Below the pieces are notes generated by a model that was not told the DNA's origin, did no database searches, and saw nothing but the letters and a program-made list of their open reading frames with translations. From NCBI GenBank assembly GCA_036852015.1, contig JAANDG010000083.1:186001-250000 (forward strand): 64,000 nucleotides of DNA, written 5' to 3'. The translations under genes were made by a program, and so were the position numbers. Below are positions 13,001 through 27,100 of this stretch, one piece after another. The DNA is from Pelodera strongyloides. Taxonomy: Eukaryota; Nematoda; Chromadorea; Rhabditida; Rhabditidae. Each line of letters opens with the position of its first letter. Positions within the stretch are counted from its first letter, which is position 1.

Positions 13001-16000
13001 GCAACTAACCATGGGCTTGTGACCCATTTTTGTCGCAGAAAATTAAATACCTGATATTAATAATAATAATAAACGTTTGTTGATTACGTTTAATATTACT
13101 TTTTCTGATGTATGCTATAGCTATATTATAGTTGTAGTGGGTGTTGAGTATGAGTGACATATGCGGACTTTTAGTTATGGTTTGTGGTGAATGTGGGTGG
13201 TTTTATTAAGTTGTAGTATTAGCATGAGTCTATAATCAACATCAACAAAAGTATGGACTATAGAGGATTACTGGTTGCTGGGTCAACCGCAATTAGTTAG
13301 GGCTGTAACTGTTAGGTTAGGGATGTAAATAATGCTCGGCACCTTTTAGGTTTGTAGTTGAAGAACGCTTTCATAGCATCACAATCACATCCCCTTTGCT
13401 TGACCAAGTACCGACTACCGACTTCTAAGAGTATAGAGTATACTGTTTGTTTGTTTGTATGCCCGTTCAGCAGAACCTGGCTGATCTGTTTGATATCGTT
13501 GAAACGTTGGACTATTCTATTTATTTGTTTTTTTCCCCTTCCTACTTCCAAGTGTCGGAGCTTGACAATCTAACTATGTTCTGGAAAGAAGGAGTGGGAG
13601 TGGGACTACAGGTTAGTTTATATGAACGCTTTGCACATAGCAAACGCAAACCTGCAAACTCTACAAACGTACACAAACACAGGAAGCACCTCGAATAAAT
13701 ATGACGACAATAACAAATAACAACCGAAGTTCGTTGTGCACGACGAAATGTGGCACAATCTGCAGAAAGCAGAAAGATTCCGCTTGTGAAGGATGTTTGG
13801 CTCATCGTCATCCGATGACGGTCATCCTCACCTCGCGTGCCGGTCAAGTTTTCAGTTGTTGAGCAAATGGACATTCAACGATTCAACACCGGAAACATGC
13901 ACTATTCACTGTGAACAGTGAAAAGTTCTTGGTTTTTCTTCAATGAAGAAAAAGAATAAGACACGTGGCTCCCGTGGCAGTATGCCCATTCCGTGGTTCT
14001 CGTTTAATTGTGTTGGTTTTCGCGTGGCACTCATTTGTCAGTGTCAGAATATTGCCCATTTCACACTGTAATCGCTGTTGATTTGGTGACTCAGAATGAT
14101 GATTTATGAAATCATTTCGGCCTGTTTGTGGCGCCTGACGTTTATCTTGCAAGAGGCCTGAACTGCACCTATACTGATGCAGTGAGCTACACAGTTACAG
14201 CGATATTGAAGAGGTGGATATACTATGTACTCGACTGGGACTGGTGTTCTGATATTAACGTGCACTAGCGCGTGATATTTCCGCGAACTTACCATGATAA
14301 CAATAACAGAAGAGGGGGCCATCAGTAACTATACCGAGAGAATACATAGAAATTGTTTTTTTTTTATCTTCAACAAGGTGGTTCTCTGTTCAGTCAGCTG
14401 ATTTTCATTTGTCATTACCGCTTATCATTGTCTATCGTGATAGCAAAGAGTTATTTTGCGGAGAGGATTGCTTGGCTAATAGTCACTGGGTGGTTTTATA
14501 CATGTGCTGGACCGTGGGCGGAGTCGACAAGCGCCACGCACTGACATACAGATGGACACAGATCACAGCTGACCTCATCTATCATCTGCTGCCTGGCTCT
14601 CTGTCTCTCGCCCAGGCCTTTCAATCTCGGCCACATGTTTCCGCCGCTTGCTCTGTTTAATCCGTATTTTCGCTTAGTTCCTCTGAGTCTCTTGTTATCC
14701 CCCTTCTATTTTTCTCTCTACATACCTACTCTCGAATGTTCAGCATCGTCGCATTCAATTTTGCGACTGTTCTGTTCAACATTGCAAACGTGCCTTGCTC
14801 GAGTGAAGAGAGTGGGGATCAAAAACGAGAGAGAACAGAAGGTTATCTCCTCATAGGCAGTGCGTGACCCGATGAGGTCGCAGACGAAAGTAGGCCGATG
14901 TATGGTATAAAAGGGAGACGTTTTTGGTTGGATGGGTCGCAAGCGGGTGGAGTCGCCTCTGTGCCCTTCCCTTCGGGAGGTACCCGTACCCATACGTGGT
15001 CATTTGACCTAACGTGTATGCTATTATGCTACTATACACACGGGTAAAGTGCATGTGCGCGTGGAAAAGTGTATTTTCAATCATTCAGTGATTACCGATC
15101 GTCGAATTGGAATTGGGAGAAAGGTACCTAGGGCTAGATGAGACTCTACTCGCTAAGTCGCTATGCTCTCCATCAATTTCCCCAACTGTCGACCGCCAAT
15201 TACTATCTTCTTGTCATCGAAGATGACCTTTTCGCCCATCTTTCGATCTTTTGAACGGGAATTCAACCTGTTCTTCAGTTCTTCTCTCTCGTTTCGGTCT
15301 TTGGTGATATTTGTTCGCGTAATGAATCAAAAATATCTTCTCTCTTTTCTTGCTTCCCTGTCACTTTCGTCAGGCTCAGGCAGCATCTCTAGCTCTAGCC
15401 CTCTAGCACACTACACTGCACACTCTTGATTTGATGATTTGCCAATGGATTTCAGTTTTTCTGCAGGTAACGTAACATGCACAACTGAAAAGTCACTGAA
15501 GTCTGTTCAAGCGACAATCAACTGTCGTTATCGGTTAGTGAGAGTGAGAAGACAGTAAGGCTTTAGTTTGGTTACCATAATCAGCGCGTAATTACGTAAT
15601 TAGCTAGTTACTTAGTAAGCTGTGCTGCTCGGTTTCAGTGTCATGTCATTTTGTCGGAACTGTGGTTCCAGTCGTGATGAAATTCAACTTGACCTTTAAT
15701 CTTTAGAAAAATACGCCTTTATTTCCTCGCCATACCCTCTACCCTCTCGGCTAGATGCTGCTATCCACCCTCTTTCGTAGAGTCAGTGTCAGTCATACGT
15801 TCTACAGCCGACTCACCACCCTTGTCTCCTCGACCTTTACTCGGGAATTATGAAACCACCACTCTGAGTCAGAGGCCAATAAGCCAATAAGCCTTTGTTT
15901 AAATAAACTGGGAATCTCGCAGAACTCAGTTCTTGTAAGTGGTTCAGAACCACTGGGTGGTTCAGATGTCTAGGTGTGGGATATAAATCTGTCTACGGTG

Positions 16001-18560
16001 TTTTGACTGTAACGCAGTATAGTGACGATACAGTAAACGCGCGAAAACACTGATACCTAATAGTTACACTATAGGTGTATTATGGGGGTAAAGCGTGTCT
16101 TTTCTGGGCTTCTGGAGGGTATGAGGTTGTGTTGTCAGTTTGTGGAACTTATTTTATACTATAGTGTATACGGGTAACCTGATCGTAAAAAGCAATACGT
16201 GTCCATTCGGTCGTGACTGAGCGTGAGTAATCGTTGGATAATTTCACGTCGCTCACAATTTCAAAATTAAATAGCTAGTCGATGATAGCGTGCCGTGCGA
16301 GTGATTTTGAAAATCGCGTGCATTATGCCACGTACTCGTACTACAACGTAGTCGGCTACAAAATGATTTCGCAGCTATTACAGTTATTATATACGATTTG
16401 GATAGACATTGCTCATTGCCCTGTGATGGCATTACTATTCACATTTGCAGCATTTTGAAATCATTCAAGTGGATGTATACTACTACAGTAAGCCTTTTGG
16501 TTCCGCATGTCTATAGACCAGAGTGGTTTCGGTTTGATTTCAATAGAGGGCTTATGTCCTTATGTGCACTTGTATAATACGATATCGTCCACTGTCAAGG
16601 GGTTAAGCCGTAATACTTGGTTTCATGGGTATGGGTATACATTTTCACTATGATACTTAAAAAGTCAAGTGATATCCAAAACTGTAGCTAGGCTATGTAT
16701 GTTTCATTTCAGATAGCCAATTGAAATTTGAGACAAATGTCAGTAAAAATGGGAATTGGAAACATTTCAATGCTGAATGGTTTAGGTTGATTTAGTGGTA
16801 TTCAGGTATTCTTAGGATAAGCTGTAGGATGTAAGGTCTTTACTTAGATAAAGATAGTAAATTGTGCCAATTGACAGTGGTAAATTCGAAGATTGTCAGT
16901 GATAAATTGAGACTAGAAGCTACGAGATTACCTTTGGCACGAATTCTTGAAACTATGATTTATTATGAGTGTTAGAGCGCCGCTTAGACTTTAAACTATA
17001 CGGAATTTTCTTAAGACCAGATGACTGCTTCTAGTTTGTTTTCGATGATTCAGTATGTTGTGGCTGTTGACTGCGCAACAAAAAGCGTTCGATGTGGTGT
17101 GGTATGACGAACGACGGCTAGAACACTAGACTTTCATTTATTTTATTACATTTGAGGTTGAGAAAGTTAAGGTGGAGATAGTGTTGCTTAATCTTATTCA
17201 GATAGCTTGTGCAAGAGTGCTTCACCGAGTGTTTGTTCCTTAGTTGCTTTACTCTACTCAATACTCTGCTTTCTCCTTTACACTTTTTTTACCGTAGTAC
17301 TTCCTTCCGCTATATATATACGTGCAAGTGCTAAGCTTATTTTACGATTTGCAGATTATTGCCGGTATTCAGCAATCAGTATTCACTACTATCAGTACAA
17401 CAGTAGTAATATTGAATGCAAAATGCAATGTTTGTTTTCCTCCGCTCTCCCAGCCTCTCTCATACGGCTTACATATTATGTACGTAAATTTATGCGACGG
17501 AAAACTCCATAAAAGGGAAATGTTGGACGAGGACGAACCTAGAAGTTTTAGAAATAGTACAATACCCTATAATGTTTATATTTCAATGCTGTACTAGACT
17601 GTATGAATTATAGCGTATTCGGTAGAAGTATGTATAGGTAGACGCTGTAATGAACCTTAATTGCCTAATTCTCACTAAGTGTAAGCACATGTGCTAAGAA
17701 CGTGATTTTAAACTGCTCACTGTTCTACGGAATTGACTGTATGGGTGTTCTACTTGTTAGGGGGAAATTACTGAAATACTAAGATGAGTAACAGTCTAGA
17801 CCTAGACCTAGATATATGGGCGGATATGATAGGCTCACTCATTTGTTAGGCTCGAGAGGGAGACAGGGAGATTGTTAGCGCGTGAGAATAAGAGCAGGTG
17901 GAGAATCGGTGGATTACATAGAATATGAGAGTGCGAACGTTAGCCGATGGCAGACCGGCAGGTGCCCCGTTTTTGGTCCGGGACGCTATATATAGCTCCC
18001 AAGATCTTCGTTTCCACTCGGGACTCCTGAGCCTGGAGTCTGTCCTTTTTTCGTTTTTAGTACTAGCCATTTATCCAACCCATTTATCCAAATGAGGATC
18101 AGTTTCATTTCGAGGTTAATCCGGATATTAAGCAGAATCTTAAGGCAAATTCTGGCAAATCTACACGTGGAGCTTAGAAAAGTCAAAATCCGTACATCCT
18201 ATCATTTGTGGTTTACTTCCTTGTTTATTTTTAAAGCCCTGTAGGAGTTTTATGTTATTTGTGTTTGGAGGAGTGCATGTCACTTGTGTGCCTGTTTTTT
18301 TTTTCAAACATGCAAATTTCGCATGTTTAGTATACATTAGAGTGTACTACTTTATCATCGAGTGTCTATATCATGCTGTTGAACGTCTTGACTTCTCAGT
18401 ATTCTAATTCTTGGCTCTAATTACCGCTTAAAAATTTGCATAATATGCTAATTAGGTTCGGTAGGTATAAAGTGATATCTCCTAGTCTTGTCAGTGCCAA
18501 AATACAACACAACACGTGCTTGAATTTTGTTTCTTTTTTATGTCGTATGTTTATAGTTGA
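10051..18560. other. Gene-poor stretch
   Basis: Apart from GCGC-rich and minor low-complexity patches, I found no phase-consistent exon series on either strand. A single plausible segment near 13460-13611 (acceptor gttcag, reading NLADLFDIVETL, donor GTTAGT) is isolated. The stretch could be intergenic DNA or the long 5' introns of flanking genes. Confidence 0.5.
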
Positions 18561-18724
18561 TTAAAGCGGTATATTTTGAAACGTATGATGGGCTGTGATG
18601 TGCATTTCCATGTAACGTTGTAACGTACGCAAATGACTTTCATTAGCATACAAATACAACATTAACATATGGGAATGCACTTGTCCAACATATGTTTCAA
18701 AAGCCGGTTCTTATATAGCTTTAA
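18561..18724. repeat. TTAA-type inverted-repeat element, family B
   Basis: It is bounded by TTAAAGCGGTAT and ATATAGCTTTAA. The interior GGGAATGCACTTGTCCAACA matches the other family B copies at 7758 and 9470. Confidence 0.78.
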
Positions 18725-20036
18725 ATCATTGTTAATTTCCCGCAATTTTTATTATAATTGAAGCGTCTACTATATTTCCGGTCGAATCGTCGAATGGTCG
18801 TGGTCTTGTGGTGAATCTAGTCTTTCGTTCTTTAGAATCTTCAGTAGTTTTTGTGGTCTCATATTGCTTGGGGGCATCAATTACGTCTACATCCAATACT
18901 GGGGCTAGACCTAAACGAAATCTCAAACAACAAAGAATTCTTTTTTTTCATTCAGGACTCAGGACAGGATTGGATAATAGTTAAGTACTTAGTGAATAGT
19001 TTATTCATACATATATCACTTATAATGAAATCTTGATCAATCTGAGCTTCTTGCTTCTTCCAGCTTCCATAATTTTATGATGTATGTTATCTTGTTATCA
19101 AGTATAGGAGATGGGAAGTATTGCAATTGCAGGATTGGGGATGGTTTTATTTTGCACTGTTATTTTCTCTATCATCAAGTGCTGAACCCCAAGCTCTGCC
19201 GTGCCGGCTGTTCGTGTTTTTCTATTTTCAAGCTGTGATGAAGCAGACAGCCGAATAGAACAGATGTGCGAACATCTGTGCATCGTTGGATACTCTTTTT
19301 AGCTTTATATATTTTGTTTTGAAAGGTTTGCTCAGCTCGCAATATCACTGTTTTGTTATGTGTGAGCTGGGAGTTTGCATTTGCACGTAATACTCGGACA
19401 AGTTTGATTCTGGACGTAATTCAGAAATTCAGAGCATCACTCGAGAGGTTTTGCGAATTTATATTGAATGAAACATTTTACTGTTTTACTCTATGGTGCG
19501 GGCACTGAGCTAAACGGTCTTCGTCAATTTTACGCGCGGAGTCTTGCTTTGATTTTTGGCGGGCTCATATGGAATATGCAGAATGTGCCTATGCACTTGG
19601 ACCTTTGAGGCAGTCGGGAGGGCACAAGGGCAATACTTTCTTTCTTTTTCTTACTTTACGGGGAGGAAGCGAGAGAGGAGAGAGGGGGAACGAGGGAGAG
19701 AGATCATAGAGAGAGAGCGCGTGTGAAGAAAAGGAGCAAGGAGAACGAGAGAGAAGAAGAGGGAGAGAGTGCCCTAGACCTAGACCCACCACAGACATGT
19801 ATCCATCCCCACCCTCTATATTCTGATCCGAACGCGTCAGGGGCCCCAAGTCGGCGTCGAGATTTTCTTGCTCTTTCCGGTAATTCATTATGGGCCCTAG
19901 ACTCCCCATTCCTGCTTATCTCAGGGGAATATGTAATGAGTATTTCTTTAACGAACGCTGTCTTTCTCCTCTTGCAAGAGTAAGAGTCTGATTTGTTCCT
20001 CACACAGCTGCCAGGATGTTTGTCTCGTTTGGCAGA

Positions 20037-20130
20037 GGGTCTCTCTCTTTCTTTCCTTCTCTCTTCCTCCTTTTCTCTCTCTCTTTCACTTTCTCTTTCA
20101 CTCTCTCTTCTCTCTCCCTCGACTCCTTAC
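20037..20130 (+). repeat. CT-rich microsatellite
   Basis: Mixed CT, CTTT and CTCC units. It forms part of a purine/pyrimidine-skewed zone from 19670 to 20130 that also includes a GA-rich block at 19670-19770. Confidence 0.85.
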
Positions 20131-20914
20131 TTAACAAGGAGGAGGGCACCTTGCCTCCACCAACGGTGCTGGTCTGTGTTGTGTGTTCTTCCTGGAGATG
20201 GATTTCCCCAACTTTTGCAAAACCCAGACCCAAAATTTCCCCTTGCTTGTCCTAACATATCACATCTGAATGTAAACAGCAATGTCCTCTGATACCACCG
20301 ATTCCCCATTACGACTGATTATCGTTCGTGATTTTTATGGAACAGAAGTGGAACAGAAAAATTTTCGAAAAAAATTACAAACAAAAATGTTCTAAAATAA
20401 CTACAACGCAATACAAATGACGAAGACGGGATTAATTGTGCTTTGTTTAGCTTGGCAAAAAAATAAAACGCATGGTTTTAAAAAAGCAACAAACGCACAG
20501 CCATAATCCCGCCCTTTCATTGTCCCCAAACAACGGTAGCGAGAGCGCGGTTTATCATGCACCACACCCCATCGACGACTATCGTAAAGATGGTACTGGA
20601 GGGCTATTTTTTGCTCCATATTTCGTTGGAAATAATTTTCTGCCAAGTTTGTTTTAGTTATTCTGGTAGATACAGACACGGGGAATCTAATAAAAATAAT
20701 AACTTTTTTGTTTTCTGAGGTGGACCTCACCCTTTAACATGAACATGTTCTGTGAGCCCAGAGTCGATTATAGGTAGTATATCTATGTCGGTATGTCGTG
20801 CTTCTTGATGTTCTTATCTAACGTTTTTGCGTGGTTGTTTTAAATTTTCCTAGTTTTGCATGTGCTGTTTTTCTTATCGAATCTTTCTTTTCAGACCTAT
20901 ATGAAGATAGCCCG

Positions 20915-21083
20915 ATGATGGACGCATTCCCTTTTATTTCACTCCTTCAACCAGAGACGTCGACGTCTAAAGGAAAGACGACAGAGGCCAGTACGCCAAC
21001 GACATCGGTTAGTCGTAGTTCAGATGTTCAGAACTTGAAATTGGCTTCTGGAGTCTTTGCTCAGAGACTCCTAGGTAGAGAGT

Positions 21084-21120
<37 letters not shown>

Positions 21121-24100
21121 CAGGCAAGGAAGGAGGGGAGAGAGCTTGTAATGGAAGTTGTCTTGCGTCGTGGATGTGGCCTTAGTAGCACAATTGGATT
21201 TATGACCTGAACTTTGTCTATTCATGTCTGGCATCGTAATGCAATGCCTTTGTGCAGCACAGACTGCACAGACATCTGACAGGCACTTGGTTATCTTCTT
21301 GTGCTCTTTTATGAGAAACAGACGCATAGTACAAGGTCTGTCTGCTACTCTGCGTCTCTCCAGTCTCTGTAGTTGTAGTCTCGGAATCTCCATGTCTCTC
21401 TACTTCAGTCTCTGAATCTCTATGCGCAACTCTCGCTCTCAGCCTCTTCGGGAAGAATCGAAGAATTCATCTTTTGATTTTGACCTTCCTCCCGTCCTTC
21501 CTTTATTGAACCCGTTCGGATCGGAACTCGGAACGCTCCGCACTTGGCACCGGGGAGTTTGTTTGTTAAGAAGTGGTTGTAAACACTGTGTTTCTTGCCA
21601 TTTCCATTTCTCTCTAGTTCTCTGTCGCTCTCTCTCTCCCTCTCTGTCTCCATCTCGGTGTTCCTTGGTGTGGATATTTATGAACATGAATCTTAGTGCC
21701 TGCTGCATCTGGTGAAAGTACTATTTTGTCCGGTGTTTGACTAGTCAGCTATCTCTCAACATTGGTATTGGTATTACCGTATTACACTCTACTGTCTCTC
21801 TCACTCTCTCTCTCTCCCTCACTCTCTTGCTGGACTGGGACTCGAACACACAAGTCTATTCCTCTTCACGTATAAGTGTGTCTGAGAATAGTACCTTGGG
21901 ACGCTTGGGACTTGGGACCTTTGAAGCCTGAAGCTCAACAAGTTGGGAAATCTGTGGAAATACCCCTTCTTCGTTTTCTTGTAAGGGCAGATACATTATC
22001 CAATCCTACACTGCAGCCTAATTGAAACTAGGTTGTCGTGATTTTTTTTTGGATCACGATTGGTGAGATTTTATCGCACTAAATGGTCGCCAGAGAACTG
22101 TTAGAGATATGGATAGGCGTGGCGGTATTGGCTTGGTAACTTGGCCAATGACCTCAAACGTTCTTTCTTATTGTTGGCTCGGTGCCTAGTCGAGGCAGAT
22201 ACTGTGAGAGGGGGAGCGAGAGGTAGAAGAAATTATTATTGAGCAATGGAGGGAGAGGAAAGGAAAGGAAGACTCGGCGCTGAGAGAGACGAGAGAGAGA
22301 TAGCCAAGCGCTGCGCGTTAGTGGAATTCCATCATTCCATGAAGTCCATTGACCTTCGTTGAGGCATAGCTTGGGCTAGACTATGTCGAAATTAGTCTCA
22401 GACACGGAGATGCGAAAACCCTCGCATTTTTGAGTTTCGCACAGAAAAGTGCACTTTGGGTTTTTATTTGCCTTTGCGATGTATTTCGAAACGTGTCGTC
22501 TGGACCGGGTGTTCTTTTTCTTTGTACATCAGCTTTAAACTGTGAATTATTGGGCTTGTGGTCTTATTTTCGAAACCGAAGCATAGCCTAAGCCACCCGG
22601 TGAGCTCACCGGCCAACCACCGCCGGAATTAGAATGTTCAACATGAGGAGTTTATTCATCATGAGGAACCGAAGCCGTACTACGCCGCAATGATATACCC
22701 TTACGGTCGTGCAGAGTGCGCCACAGAGGGCTCTAGTGGTGAACGGTTAACTAGCTAAAGAATAATGTCGTAGATGGCCCACCCATTCTGTACACCCTTG
22801 ATCTGCCCGTGCCGTGCCGTGCCCTTTATCTGAGTTAGGAAAATGTATTTTTCTTAAGAGCATGTCACACTGCGCTCTTAAAAAGTTACGTTTTTTTCTG
22901 TGGACATTGGTGTACCTTTTTTCGTTTGCTATGCGAAAAGACTAATTATCACGTAGCAACGAGACTGTACATTTTGCAGATGCACTGATAATAGTAAAAA
23001 ATTTCTGTGCTTTCCAAGGTCGAGGTCACAAAACATGGCGCATAACCTATTAACAACCCGGAAACGAAGCAGGAAACACGTACGCTTTGGTTCAGGGGGG
23101 ATATTGAAATTAAGTGGATTGCTAATTATATCTAGCTAGATTTTGTGCTAGACTTCTATTGGTTCGGTCACAACCTATATAGGATGATGAAAAAGGCTCT
23201 TTACTACACTTTACACCTGTAAGTTGATAGTGCCAGGTATATGTAACCATGTAGTAACGAGACCTTGATAGAATATTAGATGTTAGATTTATGGTACCAA
23301 GGTGTAGAGTTGTACCCTTGCACCCTCGTTCGGCGCGTGGGAATTTCACACATATATTAGTGGATAGCGTTGAGTGGTACGTTGAGAGTTGAGATCGATG
23401 TCACACACGCACTTTGTTAATGTGAACCTTACCTACTCAAATTGTTAACCCTAACGTCTTTAAACTATCCTGTTCTTTAAAACCTTGCTTTGAGCAGTTT
23501 ATTTCTATGCCTACGGACTATTCTTGAGTTCATTTTCATTAACGTGGTAGTCACATGATTTATGAAACCTAACCTGAGCAAAACAACTGCATTTCTGTGC
23601 ACCACACATTGGATTACAGTAAACATCTCGCAAACAACGTACCCTACCGCTTTAATTTAATTTGTGAAAATCGGCAGCTGCTGAGCACTGTGACCGGGGT
23701 CTTGCACGGGAAAAGCAAACGTGAACTCTTTTATGTCCACTCGGGTTTTTTGCGTGTGTGTAACTGTCCGGGGAAGAGTGCGAAACACAAATAATACACG
23801 GAATTGAACGGGACCAGGATTGGGTTGGGGAACCTTTTTTTACTGTATCAATACGTTGCTAACTTCCAAAATATTGCACTTTTTGTATTTTTATATTTGA
23901 AAATGAAATGTGGAATAGGCGGGAGTTCGGTGTTTGGTTATGGGGGTTGTGTTTTGGTGAAGTTGGGGTATGAGGAATGATCTTATCTAGCTAACCTTCT
24001 ACCGTAGCTTAGCTACTTAGCTTAACTAAACTAAGCTTACCTTACCTTACCCTACCTTACCTCTTACCTTAGCTTAGGGATGTAAGGTAAGGTAGGAATA

Positions 24101-27100
24101 CAATGCTGTGCATACATATATATATAGGCTAGTTTATCGCTTTATAGCTGTTTGTTACTGGGGAAACATGAATTTGATTTTCTGATTTCCGCTCTAGATC
24201 ATTGTTAAATTGGTGAAGGTCGTTTGTTCAGTCATGTTCGTTCGACAATGTTTGCTCGGTTTTGTAGAAAAAGAGATTTAATAATGCCAAGTACTTCCGT
24301 TCGAGACAAAAAACAAGTGCATCGTTATGATAATATTGAATTTTTTTAAACTATATTGTTTAGGGATTCGTAGCTCTTGAAACTGTACTTTTTTGTCTTT
24401 TGTAGTTCTTGCAGTGAGTTTATCTTTTAAACTAAACTCTAGTATTTCAGAGTTTCTCCGGAATGGAGGTTTCCGCGGCAGCACTGCAACAAGCCGCCTA
24501 TGCGCAACATTTCTACCAGCAGATGGCACTGCAACAACTATTGATTCGACAGATGAGCATGCAACAGGAGACAGCTGCGTCGCCCACGACGCCTGTGTCG
24601 AACATGCATCCGTTGCTGGCGAGGTTTGTATGAGTTTGTGTGTATCTGCGAGTTCCAGAGGGTTCGTTTTCGGTATGTCGATTAGCTGCTGAGCTCCAAG
24701 CAAGTCTCATATATGTATTAGGCTGAACCGGTGAACAAAGCCCGTATTCACCAACAGGCAGGGCCCCTCCCTGGCCTCCCCAGAGAGCTAGAGAGTGCGA
24801 GAGCAGAAGAGATTCACAGCTCTCGTGAATCTAGGGAGGGCTCCTTGCGTGTTGGTGAGTACGACCTCAGACCTCCAAGCCCCAACCCCTTTGTGTTATC
24901 AACATAGGATCTAGGATCATTTTGCAGTTGTTACATAATTCCTTGTTTAAATACTTTTGCGTGGAGCATGAGGCCCATTTATAAATCGCCACCTTTTCAG
25001 CTTACAGTCAAACTTCCTGTCCAGTATGGCCTCGTCACCGTTCTTCTCACCGAACACATCATCACCGTCATTTCTCCCCTCGCACACTTTCTTGCCGTCC
25101 CCGATCGTGTCGCCACCGTCGTCAGATGGTGATGCTTCGTCGTCGTCGTCAGCCTCTTCGTTGGCGTCATCGTTGACTTCGGCAGATGTGAAGCCGTTGC
25201 TGATGTCGACGGAAGTGAAGCCGTCCTTGATGACAACGGAAGTGAAGCCGTCGGTGACGTCTTCGTGGACGTCGACGGAAGTCAAGCCGTCGGTGACGTC
25301 AACGTGGACTTCGACGGAAGTCAAGCCGTCGGTGTCGGACGCTTTCACGACGTCAGCTGCGGCGGCGATGCCTATTCAGGTGACAACGCCGACAGCGCCC
25401 AGGGCAGCAACGCTACAGGATATACAGGTGGTTATTTTAGTTTGTAGGGATGTAGCAAGTGGGTGTTCTTTGGTGTATTCCCCTTGTTGCGCATAAAACG
25501 ATAAAACGAAAAAAAAAACAATGTTTCAGTATAGTTTTAAGTGTGACCGAAGGAAGTGGGTGCGTTGGGTATGTCCTTACTAGTAATGCATTCTGTAGGC
25601 TTTAAAGCGAAATACGGGCCGGTTTTTGAAACGCCTCTCAAGTACTTGCATTCCTGTGCATTTATGCGACGTGGGGTCTAATTGGGTTCCAGTTTTTATT
25701 CTATTTTTTTTTGCTCATTTGCATATGCTGCATGAGAAATCAGGTGTACACAATGCGTTTCAAAATCCGGCCGTATTTCGCTTTAATTCGGATTGATGTG
25801 TTGTTATGTTAATTCGATGTCGATATTCAGATGCTTCTACCCTCCAACGCCAAGCTCGTCTTCATGAACGCGACCCTGACGCAAGGAGGTGATAATCCGA
25901 CAACCTCGTCAGCTACCGTAATCATTCCGACGGTTGCTGTGGCGGCGTCCGAATCGCCCAGCACGAGTAATGGTAAGTATTTTAATAATATAAATTATTG
26001 TTGCTATATATGTGTGTGTTCTGCGTTAGCGTAAGGATCCGCTACGTAGTTTGGTTACAGTAGATGGATGTACAGTCTATGTACCGTAGCAATGGCGGTT
26101 TCTATATACTTCTCTTTGTCTCGAGCCGTTTTGGTTTTGTTCAAATATTACCTTTTATCATAAGTGAAATGATCAATGGAAACAAGTTTTTATTGATATT
26201 TGTGTCGATTCTCGTAGGGTAATTCGCCAAACGGTTAGTGGACATGATCGCTGGATTACATGACTATATCACGTGCCGAAAGTGCTGAACTTTTAAAAAA
26301 CACATCACCACGCGTCATACGCTCTGTTGTGTTTTGCCTTTTCAAATTTCAACACCGCAGTGCAAAGGTTATTGCTTATTGCGCGAGACGATCTCGAATT
26401 AGATTCGAGAAATGTGATCTTTGAACAGATAGCTGTTGTTTTCTTAGGGGGGAACTAGGCTGGGAGCAGGCTGTTACAGTATCCAACACATACAGAGTTA
26501 GCAGCAGCACGATTTATGACCTGACGTAATTTTGTATTCTAGAGCGTAACTTGCACCATACAAAATGGAAATAAAGATCCAGATTTATCTGATACTCCAT
26601 AACCTACATCAAACAAACATACAAACAAAGATCCCATCTATATTTCTAGAACCGGCACGTGTCGCATCGTCTACTTCACAAGAAGCTGACGACGAAGATG
26701 AAGAGATGTACATTGATGTCGAGGGCACTGAGGACAAGATTAGTGGAAAGAATAGGAGACGGGCACATATCGAGTTTTATAGGAAACTGAAGAGCATGAG
26801 AGGAAGGTGAGGAGATTGAGCATTATGGTTATTGAAATGGAAATATATTTAAAAAAATTGTAATCCTCTAATACGTGAACCAATCAGACTATATAGACAA
26901 AAACATAGATATGCGAGTGAACTCTGAAAGATATAGAAAGACAATGAAATAGGTGATTGGTGGTGTTTATGATTGGTGGTATTAGTGACTAGTGTTAGGT
27001 GATAGTGTGATTGATTATTCGGGAAGGAGCAGAGTTCCTTTACACCTTATTATCAGATCAGTGTAAGTGTTAATGAAAGTATACGCATATGCCTGCCCTT

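Noticed and set aside
13447..13698. ORF with NLADLFDIVETL and good-looking splice sites
   Set aside because: It is an isolated segment with a low-complexity YLFFSPS stretch and no neighbouring exon in a compatible phase.
25026..25236. Acidic minus-strand ORF opposite the Ser/Thr/Pro-rich exon
   Set aside because: It is the antisense shadow of the zinc-finger gene exon.
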